From an uncultured bacterium (GTDB taxonomy: Bacteria; Cyanobacteriota; Vampirovibrionia; Gastranaerophilales; Gastranaerophilaceae): a stretch of DNA of 64,000 nt. A model generated the notes under the pieces. The model ran no database searches. It had not been told where the DNA came from and worked only from the letters and a program-made list of their open reading frames with translations. Positions 45,601-52,031 of the stretch are shown here, piece after piece. Position 1 is the first letter of the stretch. Each line of letters opens with the position of its first letter. Both the position numbers and the translations under genes were made by a program. The stretch is taken from the NCBI GenBank assembly GCA_902779645.1, contig CACZCH010000006.1, positions 1 through 64,000 on the forward strand, in the 5' to 3' direction.

Positions 45601-46165
45601 AGATTATGAAATCGTTTCTAATCGTCAAGCCGAGCTTCAAGAAAAAATCAACACGCTTTCCAGCGAAAGAGAACAAATCCTTCTTAGAATGCAAGGGTAT
45701 GAAGATATGAAGAAGGAAACGTTCTTGAAAACTTATAATGCTCTGAACGAAAACTTCAAAGATATTTTCCACAAACTATCCGAAGGTGAAGGAACACTCG
45801 TTCTTGAAAACGAAGAAAAACCGTTTGAAGGCGGATTGGATATTGAAGCACAGCCTCGTGATAAGAAAAAACAAAGATTAATGGGTATGTCAGGCGGTGA
45901 AAAAGCTCTTACAGCGCTTTCATTCGTATTTGCTATCCAAAAATATATGCCTGCTCCGTTCTATGCTTTTGATGAAGTTGACGCAAGTTTAGACAGTATT
46001 AATGTTGAAAAGCTTGCTAATATTGTTCAAACAGAATCAAAAGAAACACAGTTTATTGTAGTCAGCCACAGAAAGCCGATGATTGAATCTGCAGACCGCA
46101 CAATCGGAGTTACCCAAAAAGAAAAAGGTATCTCAAAAGTTACAGGAGTCAAACTCCGCGACTAG
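42674..46165 (+). CDS. smc: Chromosome segregation ATPase SMC
   Basis: 1163 residues of the structural maintenance of chromosomes family. The N-terminal Walker A is GPNGSGKST (about 32-40). Long coiled coils surround the hinge (about 505-640, with GAGRATFIPL and GDLFEKSGSITGGS). The C-terminal ABC signature is LMGMSGGEKALTALSF, and Walker B/D-loop is FYAFDEVDASLD. It loads on DNA and extrudes loops with ScpA and ScpB, both encoded just downstream. Its stop codon is immediately followed by a GGGGTAAA array and a 500-base gap before scpA. Confidence 0.98.
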   Translation: MYIKQLEIDNFKSFANKVDIPLLQGFTTVSGPNGSGKSTIIDSILFALGLSTSRTLRAEKLFHLISTYNKRNEAYVKVTFGGVEGGDFSVARRIRKATQGFNSIFYLNDKIVTKEEILNLLENHNITPNSYNVVMQGDVTTITSCTANERRKVVDEIAGVADFDRRIEQATAELETVEKRVMNSNLILNEVNTRLEQLKEEKEVALKYQKLKEEKTGLESQINTVKFFDLKRNLEKAHENILEFTKKKKEEEVKSKDLEERLKIIKEKYEEISSTIKEKGEGHQLELKQKAEEIKGSIDRKNASIDYSDKQIQANLKTIENTKNGIEVQEGKIKDSEHKIQLKQDEIKGIEKNIAEQNAILNKILQDLSGLNETAEKHIEKRNSLRKELEGYQDKETKIIQQQAPLESELSAKKKAVQEAKEKLKELDEFKTNYEENKANKKLIIEELEKEVDDFKIILKNTLYELDKTKNEITDVNYDLQTANKKVIELEATKRANEEANLGCAVDTVIGASIRGVHAPLMKLGQVDEEYSTAMEIAVGGRMAHIVVDDEHVASTCIEILKSAGAGRATFIPLNKIVKCPKSLNLPKEKGVIDFAINLIDFDDEYLNAFYYAVGDTLVVEDRETAHKLIGKYRMVTLSGDLFEKSGSITGGSVKKTGLKFAQNSDSEIDSFRAKLKELEKKYSALISKQRDLEAKMEDVRSKNTASTTELSKAKLELSNFDTMFENTQKNIDEKQEFIKATEPEIAKIEKTLDKLEEEHIQISDKMTEVQSAIEDIEKLMNDTDLKDLKEKTAGVEAEIKRYEKNKADANNEIDGLHNMIEFYKTTIKTHNETISNALDTNRELNLDKAKFAEEIKGLNEQLEVLEVQIKEITDKLQELLDQRDAINKDLIDLETKKNLQASEIERIAEQIESFKSRRRELEPQLEETRNTLTEAGVNIDELTPVEMSIEEITNRIQRLQKRMDEMGAVNMKALEDYEIVSNRQAELQEKINTLSSEREQILLRMQGYEDMKKETFLKTYNALNENFKDIFHKLSEGEGTLVLENEEKPFEGGLDIEAQPRDKKKQRLMGMSGGEKALTALSFVFAIQKYMPAPFYAFDEVDASLDSINVEKLANIVQTESKETQFIVVSHRKPMIESADRTIGVTQKEKGISKVTGVKLRD

Positions 46166-46205
46166 GGATAAAGGGATAAAGGGGTAAATGGGTAAAGGGG
46201 TAAAT
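46165..46205 (+). repeat. Tandem GGGGTAAA array at the smc stop codon
   Basis: Five units of 8 bases (AGGGATAA, AGGGATAA, AGGGGTAA, ATGGGTAA, AGGGGTAA) start with the last base of the smc stop codon, in the orientation of smc. Confidence 0.9.
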
Positions 46206-46351
46206 ATGTATATTTTTTTTCATGCATAAAAGTGCACGCTGCTTGCTATTTCGTTATATTATATTCGGAATTATAACTGAATTTGAGTTTCAAAAAACAC
46301 ACCTTTACATTTCGTCACAAATAGAGTCTACGGAAAAGTTAAATTTTTATG

Positions 46352-46440
46352 AGATTCTTCGCTAAAGTTCAGAAAGACAAATGTAAAAACCAATGAACAC
46401 GTCATTCTGAGGAGGATATCAATTTATATCCGAAGAATCT
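46352..46440. repeat. Dispersed GTCATTCTGA element, rearranged copy
   Basis: Carries AGATTCTTCGC and TTCAGAAAGAC on the left and CGTCATTCTGAGG and CGAAGAATCT on the right. The half-elements are in opposite order to the copy at 27589. Confidence 0.75.
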
Positions 46441-46622
46441 GTTTTTACAATCACGGACTTTTCCGGCAGACTCAATACAGATATTTTGTAAAAACAGCTT
46501 GAGTATGATATAATTAGCCTTACGGGAGGGGTATTGTGCCCTTTTATAAAATTCCTCATTTTAGAGGAGTTGTGAAGAAAAGATATAAGATAAAATAAAG
46601 TGAGGGATAATAACGGGTTGAC

Positions 46623-46658
46623 ACCTCACCCTAACCCTCTCCTCAAGGAGAGGGGGAG
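46623..46658 (+). repeat. CCCTCACCC palindrome providing the scpA ribosome binding site
   Basis: ACCTCACCCTAACCCTCTCC then AAGGAGAGGGGGAG. The right arm GGGGGAG lies eight bases before the scpA ATG, so the repeat acts as its Shine-Dalgarno site. The inverted left arm could sequester it. Confidence 0.7.
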
Positions 46659-46664
46659 AATCGG

Positions 46665-47555
46665 ATGGCTTTAAACAGTATAGATAGTATGAATATACCT
46701 AACCAAAACAGTTTTGTTCACGAAGCGGAAGTCGACGGAATCGAGATTCTTGTCAACATGGCAAAACAAGGAAAAATTGACCCTTGGAATGTTGATATTG
46801 TTGATGTTACAGATAAATACTTAATGCACTTATTCCAGTCAAAAGCTCAGAATCTAAGACTTACGGGAAGAACACTTTTATTTGCTGCAATGCTTTTAAA
46901 GCTTAAATCAAACGTGCTCGAAGGCATTGATGTAATGGACTTTGAACCTATACACGACGATGAGTACAATATTGAAGATGACGGAGTGCTGGAATACACT
47001 CCCGACGATTATATCCCGACAAGCAACGTAATTTCAATTGATGAAGTTTTGCAGAGAAGAACCTCAGTAAGGCTTAACCATAACCGTGTTGTAACCTTGC
47101 GTGACTTAATCCGTCAATTGGAATTCTACGAACAATTAGACAGAAAACAATCATTAAAAAACTCTCTTGAAAGAGCCGCAAGGCGCAGAGTGCAAAATTA
47201 TTCAAGATTATCTGCGGAAGACATCTCAAAAATGCAGCACGACGAATACATTGCAGAAGGTGTTGCACGTCTTAAAGATAACTTGGAAGAAATATTAAAT
47301 CGTCAGGATAAAATTGAATTGAATGAACTAACTCTGCTTGGTATGGATAGAATAAGCGCCTATATCTCGCTCTTGTTCTTAACCGCAGAAAGCGACTACG
47401 ATTTGGTTCAAGATGAATTTTATTCTGATTTGTATGTCATAAAAAGAGAACACGTTGAGACTCAATCGGAAGAGTTCTACGAAAGTATTGAAAATGCTAA
47501 AAGCATATTAGCAGAACAAGGGGCAGAAAATGGAACAGTTGAAATCCAGAATTGA
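46665..47555 (+). CDS. scpA: Segregation and condensation protein A
   Basis: Kleisin subunit that bridges SMC heads and binds ScpB. 296 residues, slightly longer than the usual 250. Visible are the family N-terminal run ILVNMAKQGKIDPWNVDIVDVTDKYL, LTGRTLLFAAMLLKLKS, an acidic linker (about 90-120) and a C-terminal winged helix. The normal first motif FEGPLDLLL is replaced by a divergent HEAEVDGIEILV. Its last 26 bases overlap scpB. Confidence 0.92.
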   Translation: MALNSIDSMNIPNQNSFVHEAEVDGIEILVNMAKQGKIDPWNVDIVDVTDKYLMHLFQSKAQNLRLTGRTLLFAAMLLKLKSNVLEGIDVMDFEPIHDDEYNIEDDGVLEYTPDDYIPTSNVISIDEVLQRRTSVRLNHNRVVTLRDLIRQLEFYEQLDRKQSLKNSLERAARRRVQNYSRLSAEDISKMQHDEYIAEGVARLKDNLEEILNRQDKIELNELTLLGMDRISAYISLLFLTAESDYDLVQDEFYSDLYVIKREHVETQSEEFYESIENAKSILAEQGAENGTVEIQN

Positions 47556-48108
47556 AGCAGTTCTGTTTGTTACCGCAAAAGTTCTGCAAGTTAACGAAAT
47601 AGCTGAGATATTAGGAGAAGAACCTGATACGGTCGAAGAAGCACTTTTAGAGCTTATTATGGACTACGCATCCCGCGAAGGCGCATTAGAAATTGATGAC
47701 GAGAACGGGTATATTCTTCAAGTAAAACAAGAGCATTTAGATATTGTTGAAAAGCTTTGTCCTGTTGAGTTAAAGCCACCGGTTCTTAAAACGCTTACGG
47801 TTATTGCCCTAAAAGAACCTATCCGTCAATCTTATCTAAAGGAATTGCGTGGTTCAAATGCTTATGAACATGTTCAAGAACTTCTTGAAAAGGGACTCAT
47901 TTCTCGTCACAAAGATAAAAACGGGCGCTCTTTTAATATAAAAACTACCCCGAAATTCGCGGAATATTTTAAACTCAAAGGCGATATCCGCGCACTTGTC
48001 AAAACTCTAAACATAGATAACGGTGTAAAAGATGACCCTGCTGAAGAAGGGGTAAATAAAGGGGTAAATGAAGAGGTAAATGATGCTTTGGAAGAACAAT
48101 TGGGCTAA
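47530..48108 (+). CDS. scpB: Segregation and condensation protein B with a repeat-encoded tail
   Basis: 192 residues with two winged-helix domains: IEAVLFVTAKVLQVNEIAEILG, then LKTLTVIALKEPIRQSYLKELRGSN and ISRHKDKNGRSF. It dimerises and binds ScpA. The C-terminal end (about residues 172-186) is encoded by the GGGGTAAAT repeat and reads EGVNKGVNEEVN. It overlaps scpA at its start and the metzincin gene at its end, so all three are translationally linked. Confidence 0.94.
   Translation: MEQLKSRIEAVLFVTAKVLQVNEIAEILGEEPDTVEEALLELIMDYASREGALEIDDENGYILQVKQEHLDIVEKLCPVELKPPVLKTLTVIALKEPIRQSYLKELRGSNAYEHVQELLEKGLISRHKDKNGRSFNIKTTPKFAEYFKLKGDIRALVKTLNIDNGVKDDPAEEGVNKGVNEEVNDALEEQLG
48047..48082 (+). 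repeat. GGGGTAAAT array inside scpB that forms the next gene's RBS and start
   Basis: Three 12-base units (AAGGGGTAAATA, AAGGGGTAAATG, AAGAGGTAAATG) in frame with scpB, each coding for Gly/Glu-Val-Asn plus one residue. The last unit supplies AGAGG and the ATG used by the following gene. Confidence 0.9.
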
Positions 48109-49558
48109 AACATCTATAATCGTTCTTTTGGCACTTTTGGCTATTTTTATTGAAGTTTTCTTTCTTTATAAAGCCGATATTTATTCAGCTCTCGGTAGTT
48201 TTTACACAAAAAGAGACAACTATCAAACTGCTCAAAAATATTATGAAAAATCATACCGGCTCGGAAATAATAAAAAAGAATTCAGAGAAAATTATGTTAA
48301 TCTTCTCATAAATTCTCCGCTCACATTAGATGCCCAGCAAAGACTTGTTGATATAGCTGAAGATAATATTAAAGACAGCGCCCAAGAATCAGCCAAGTAT
48401 TTTTTGTTTAACTTGAAAAGAGAAATACATAATAAATACCCCGAAAATTATATTCAACAAGCTCCCTACAATCAAAAAATCGTTCATTGGGGCAAACTTC
48501 CTATAACGTACTCTATTAAACAAACTAAAGATGTACCTGATGAAATTGCACTTGCTGTAAATGACGCTTTTGACGCTTGGGAAAGAGCGAGTTCTGTCAG
48601 AATTCGTTTTGAAAAAGTTAACATAAATCCTGATATCTCAGTGTCGTTTACAGGATACAAAATTGACAACCCCAAATACGGCCAAAAATACGTTATAGCA
48701 TATACTGTACCCGATATTACACAAAATAAATTAAACAAAATGAACATGGTTCTAAATATATACAGCGTAGACGGTTCTTTATTTACTCCGGATCAAATAT
48801 ACAATACCGCTCTTCATGAAATATTTCACGCTCTCGGTTTTATGGGACACTGTGAAGATAAAAACAGTATTATGTACATGACTCATAATGATAATTATTC
48901 AGACACAGGAAATAGAAAAGAAATCTCCGAAAACGATAAATCGACTTTGGAACTTTTTTATAAGATTAAACCGGATATTACAAATGCAGAAGAACTTAAA
49001 TACGAATACATTCCGTATCCCGTTATCGGAGATAATGCAGAGGTTAATTACGCTAAAGCTGATGAAGCCCGCTCATATATAAGAAAAGCTCCTACAATTC
49101 CTGCCGGGTACATTGATTTAGCTCAAACATATATGAATAATAAAAACTATATGGCAGCAAGTGCAAACTTGGAAAAAGCGCTGAGACTTGCAGGTAATGA
49201 TGAAACAAGAGCTCTTGCTCTTTATAATTTGGCTGTCGTCAACTATTATCAAGAAAATTACGAACTTGCACTGTTCTACATAGAAAAAGCTCAAGAAATT
49301 AAAGACGGCGAAGATTTGCATATCTTGAGTGCAGAAGTATATAAAAAACAAAAAAATTGGAACAAATGCATTAGCGAATATTCAAATTTATTAAACTCAA
49401 ATCCCAATAAAATTGACTATGCAATAAATCTTGCAAATATATATTTTAATAATCGTAACTACCTAAAAGCAAGAAAAATCTTAAAAGATTATATAAAAAA
49501 TAACCCGCAAGACAAAAACAACAAAAAATTTGCACCTTATAAAATATTGTTATTCTAA
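48080..49558 (+). CDS. Membrane-anchored metzincin-like protease with TPR repeats
   Basis: 492 residues. One N-terminal membrane helix (about 10-30) anchors it with the rest outside the cytoplasm. A matrixin-type zinc site is clear: His246-Glu247-x-x-His250-x-x-Gly-x-x-Gly-His (HEIFHALGFMGH), followed by the Met-turn SIMY. The region before the helix holds a W-x-x-A-S substrate domain. Tetratricopeptide repeats occur both near residues 35-65 and at about 340-485 (AYNLAVVNYYQENYELAL-type). It starts within the end of scpB at one of two adjacent ATG codons (48080 or 48083). The substrate is unknown. Confidence 0.85.
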   Translation: MMLWKNNWAKTSIIVLLALLAIFIEVFFLYKADIYSALGSFYTKRDNYQTAQKYYEKSYRLGNNKKEFRENYVNLLINSPLTLDAQQRLVDIAEDNIKDSAQESAKYFLFNLKREIHNKYPENYIQQAPYNQKIVHWGKLPITYSIKQTKDVPDEIALAVNDAFDAWERASSVRIRFEKVNINPDISVSFTGYKIDNPKYGQKYVIAYTVPDITQNKLNKMNMVLNIYSVDGSLFTPDQIYNTALHEIFHALGFMGHCEDKNSIMYMTHNDNYSDTGNRKEISENDKSTLELFYKIKPDITNAEELKYEYIPYPVIGDNAEVNYAKADEARSYIRKAPTIPAGYIDLAQTYMNNKNYMAASANLEKALRLAGNDETRALALYNLAVVNYYQENYELALFYIEKAQEIKDGEDLHILSAEVYKKQKNWNKCISEYSNLLNSNPNKIDYAINLANIYFNNRNYLKARKILKDYIKNNPQDKNNKKFAPYKILLF

Positions 49559-49566
49559 GAATTTTA

Positions 49567-49575
49567 TGCTAATTT
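49567..49575 (+). promoter_or_regulatory. Extended -10-like box, probably leaderless
   Basis: TGC then TAATTT (49570-49575), six bases before the ATG at 49582. This is the same layout as at priA and comEC, although the box is weaker. There is no ribosome binding site. Confidence 0.35.
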
Positions 49576-49581
49576 ACCCTT

Positions 49582-49794
49582 ATGAAAATCGATAAAATCC
49601 AATCATATATAACACCAAAGACAACCGGTTATGCATCAGCTATCGGATTAGGATTATCTGCAATGAGCGGTATATACAAAAATAAAACCTTAAAAAAAGC
49701 CCATAAACCGCTTGCTTTGGTTACTGCAGGACTAACCATTCTTCATATAGGGTTAATAGAATATTATCATTATAAATACAAACATAAGCAGTAA
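49582..49794 (+). CDS. Small two-helix membrane protein of unknown function
   Basis: 70 residues. Two hydrophobic stretches (about 16-30, YASAIGLGLSAMSGIY, and 43-61, PLALVTAGLTILHIGLIEY) suggest a membrane hairpin with a basic C terminus (HYKYKHKQ). It has no ribosome binding site but lies six bases after a TGC-TAATTT box, so leaderless translation is possible. No family recognised. Confidence 0.6.
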   Translation: MKIDKIQSYITPKTTGYASAIGLGLSAMSGIYKNKTLKKAHKPLALVTAGLTILHIGLIEYYHYKYKHKQ

Positions 49795-49876
49795 ATATTT
49801 GTAACAAATTATATTAGTTACTATCTTGTTTTTGTATTGTTTATTATACAATTATAATGGTAGAGGGTAAAATTAA

Positions 49877-50557
49877 ATGTTTAATGAAGTTAAAACACAC
49901 GAGATTACAGTCGACATTGTTATTTTGACAATAAAAAATAATTCTTTGAATGTACTTCTGGTTAAACGTAATAACGAACCGTTCAAAGATAAGTGGGCAA
50001 TCCCGGGCGGATATGTAAGAATGTCCGAAAACCTTGATGAAGCAGCTATGCGAGTTCTTAAAGAAAAAACGAACGTTGAAAATATTTATCTTGAACAATT
50101 ATACACTTTCGGAGACCCTCTTAGACACCCCGTATCACGTGTAATTACTTGCGCATATTTTGCACTCATCCGTTCTGAAGATGTCGAAGTTGTTACAACA
50201 GACGACCTTGCTTGGCACAAAGTTTCCGAGCTTCCGCCTCTTGCATTTGACCACAAGGAGATTATTGAATATTCTCTTAAAAGAACTCGTGAGCGCTTGG
50301 AAATGTGCCCTGTTGCATATCAATTATTAAACGAAAAATTTACACTCACTGAAATGCAAAAAGCTTATGAAATGATTATGGAAAAGAAGCTGGATAAACG
50401 CAATTTCAGAAAGAAAGTTATCTCTACGGAAGGGCTCAGAGAACTCAATGAATTCTCTAAATCATCTTCCAAAAGACCCGCAAGATTGTACACTTTTGAT
50501 AACATCAAACTAAATTCAAAACGTGCACATTTCATAAAAAAAGGAACGAAGGGGTAA
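49877..50557 (+). CDS. NrtR-like Nudix transcriptional regulator
   Basis: 226 residues. The N-terminal Nudix-fold domain (about 1-140; VDIVILTIKNNSLNVLLVKR, WAIPGGYV) is joined to a C-terminal winged helix (about 145-226; FTLTEMQKAYEMI, DKRNFRKKVI). The Nudix box is degenerate: positions that should read R-E-U-x-E-E-x-G read RVLKEKTN. This fits NrtR/AraR regulators, which bind ADP-ribose or sugars and control NAD or sugar genes, and not an active hydrolase. It has a GAGGG site. Its stop codon is the TAA of a GGGGTAA repeat. An inverted repeat TTGTAT-N8-ATACAA lies upstream and could be its own operator. Confidence 0.82.
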   Translation: MFNEVKTHEITVDIVILTIKNNSLNVLLVKRNNEPFKDKWAIPGGYVRMSENLDEAAMRVLKEKTNVENIYLEQLYTFGDPLRHPVSRVITCAYFALIRSEDVEVVTTDDLAWHKVSELPPLAFDHKEIIEYSLKRTRERLEMCPVAYQLLNEKFTLTEMQKAYEMIMEKKLDKRNFRKKVISTEGLRELNEFSKSSSKRPARLYTFDNIKLNSKRAHFIKKGTKG

Positions 50558-50596
50558 AGGGGCAAATATATAGGGATAAGTCAAAGGAGTAAATTA
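50549..50596 (+). repeat. GGGGTAAA array at the end of the NrtR-like gene
   Basis: AAGGGGTAAAGGGGCAAAT, then diverged units AGGGATAAG and AAGGAGTAAAT. The TAA of the first unit is the stop codon of the gene, and the orientation is that of the gene. Confidence 0.8.
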
Positions 50597-50642
50597 ACAA
50601 ATCTTTCTCCGGTATTTTGCAAAAATGAATATAAATAGTGTA

Positions 50643-50658
50643 GTGCAAGTATTTGCAC
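50643..50658 (+). promoter_or_regulatory. Hairpin in the secG leader
   Basis: Perfect 6-bp stem GTGCAA-GTAT-TTGCAC, 24 bases before the secG start. Role unknown; no T-tract. Confidence 0.35.
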
Positions 50659-50682
50659 CAGTTAAAAAAGAGGTATATACAA

Positions 50683-50907
50683 ATGTTAAAATTTCTTTGG
50701 ACAATAATGGTAATATCAGCAATATTAATGACTGTTTTGATTCTTATGCATTCACCTAAAGGTGACGGCATAGCTGGGATAGGAAATGCCGCTCAAATGT
50801 TTACATCTCAAAAAAGCGCTGAAAAAGGATTGAACAAATTAACAGGCATTGTCGCTCTGATATTTGTAGTATGTGTGTTTATACTCGGTTTCGGATTAGT
50901 TCACTAA
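50683..50907 (+). CDS. secG: Preprotein translocase subunit SecG
   Basis: 74 residues from the ATG at 50683, which has an AGAGG site; an upstream TTG gives a poorer start. Two membrane helices (about 3-22 and 52-72) flank a conserved cytoplasmic loop (LMHSPKGDGIAGIG...QMFTSQKSAEKGLNK, in parts), the SecG pattern. SecG assists SecYEG during protein export at the inner membrane. A terminator follows. Confidence 0.92.
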   Translation: MLKFLWTIMVISAILMTVLILMHSPKGDGIAGIGNAAQMFTSQKSAEKGLNKLTGIVALIFVVCVFILGFGLVH

Positions 50908-50933
50908 TACTCAAATAAAAATTTTTACTAAAC

Positions 50934-50962
50934 AAAAAGCGGTAATAAAATTACCGCTTTTT
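50934..50962. terminator. Bidirectional terminator between secG and the vWA gene
   Basis: Perfect 12-bp stem AAAAAGCGGTAA/TTACCGCTTTTT with a 5-base loop; T-runs on both strands serve both converging genes. Confidence 0.9.
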
Positions 50963-50972
50963 GTTAGCTTTA

Positions 50973-51884
50973 TTAATCAGCTATAAACTCATAACTTTGC
51001 TTTTTAATCTCTTGTTTAGTTGCAGGTTGTGACTGAATTGTTTTTGTAAGAGTAGTCGAAAAATCACTCAAATTATCTACATTATACATATGTCCGCCGG
51101 TTGTTGAAGCAAGACAAGAAAGTGATTTGGAATACGATGAAGCTAAAACCACATCTATATGTATATCAGAGCGTTTTTTCATAAGATTTCTTGCAAATGC
51201 ACAGGGGTCGCCTCCGCAGTTTTCACCGCCGTCTGTTATAAGAATAATTTTCTTTGGACTCGTTGTGTCGAGATTTGCAAAATCCTGATATGCGGCTCTG
51301 TCTAGTGCATAAACTAATGGAGTTGCTCCGCCTATATCAACAGAGTTCATACCTGCTAAAATTGAATTATAGTTAGCGCTAATAATGGGGGCAACTTGTT
51401 TTGTAGCACTGCAAGCCCCGCGTGTTGTTCCAATCGGACTTTTCTCCGTTACAACGGTAAATTTGTTACCGTTTTTAACTATTTTCTTTACATCTTGAAG
51501 AGTATGAATACTTGACGGATTCGTTCCGTTGCTGTCATGACCGAATACTCTAAAACCGACTTTCGTAGAAGATGGTATTTGAGCAACAATAGCAGACATA
51601 CTTCTTTTTGCAGCTGTTATCCAATTAGACATACTGCCTGAAAAATCCATTACAATCTCTATTGTATCTACCTGCGTTTTATTAACGATATTATTATTAA
51701 CATAATTTTGAGCGTAATAATTGTTGTAATAATTTTGATTAACACTGTTTGCCGGAGAAGTTATTGTTTGTCCTGATTGATTTTTAACAGTTCCTGATGT
51801 ATTTATCGTATATTTTGCTGCAAAAACTGCTGTTGTTGCAATCGTAACTCCGGTTAGCAATAATGCCAAAAACTTTTTATTCAT
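50973..51884 (-). CDS. Secreted von Willebrand factor A domain protein
   Basis: 303 residues. A signal peptide (1-22, ending VFAAK) is followed by an Asn/Tyr/Ser-rich linker (about 30-68) and a vWA domain. The metal-ion adhesion site starts at Asp80 (DFSGS), with the later Thr and Asp positions in TPLVYAL and ITDGGENC. Such domains bind proteins through a divalent metal. Extra Cys in ENCGGDPC and SLSCLAS could form disulphides outside the cytoplasm. Single gene. The binding partner is unknown. Confidence 0.86.
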   Translation of the reverse strand: MNKKFLALLLTGVTIATTAVFAAKYTINTSGTVKNQSGQTITSPANSVNQNYYNNYYAQNYVNNNIVNKTQVDTIEIVMDFSGSMSNWITAAKRSMSAIVAQIPSSTKVGFRVFGHDSNGTNPSSIHTLQDVKKIVKNGNKFTVVTEKSPIGTTRGACSATKQVAPIISANYNSILAGMNSVDIGGATPLVYALDRAAYQDFANLDTTSPKKIILITDGGENCGGDPCAFARNLMKKRSDIHIDVVLASSYSKSLSCLASTTGGHMYNVDNLSDFSTTLTKTIQSQPATKQEIKKQSYEFIAD

Positions 51885-52031
51885 ACCATTTCTCCTGTGT
51901 AAAAATATTATACACTATTCTATGCGTATAACGAAAAGCTGATAAAAAATGTTTAAAATTATTAATATATGATTAATTTTTCTTGATTTTCAAAAAATAA
52001 CATTAAAATAATAATATACGGAGTCAAGAAT

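Larger units (their letters stand above)
46166..46664. other. Repeat-rich gene-free stretch between smc and scpA
   Basis: Holds, in order, the GGGGTAAA array, an unassigned AT-rich part, a GTCATTCTGA-family element (46352-46440), and a CCCTCACCC palindrome (46623-46658) whose right arm is the scpA ribosome binding site. No supported reading frame or RNA gene. Confidence 0.7.

Noticed and set aside
45188-45772. Long open frame antisense to smc
   Set aside because: It is a shadow of the smc coiled-coil codons with no ribosome binding site and a hydrophobic, Phe-rich composition typical of antisense frames.
49877-50557. Active Nudix hydrolase
   Set aside because: Key Nudix-box residues are replaced and a C-terminal winged helix is present, which fits an NrtR-like regulator better.
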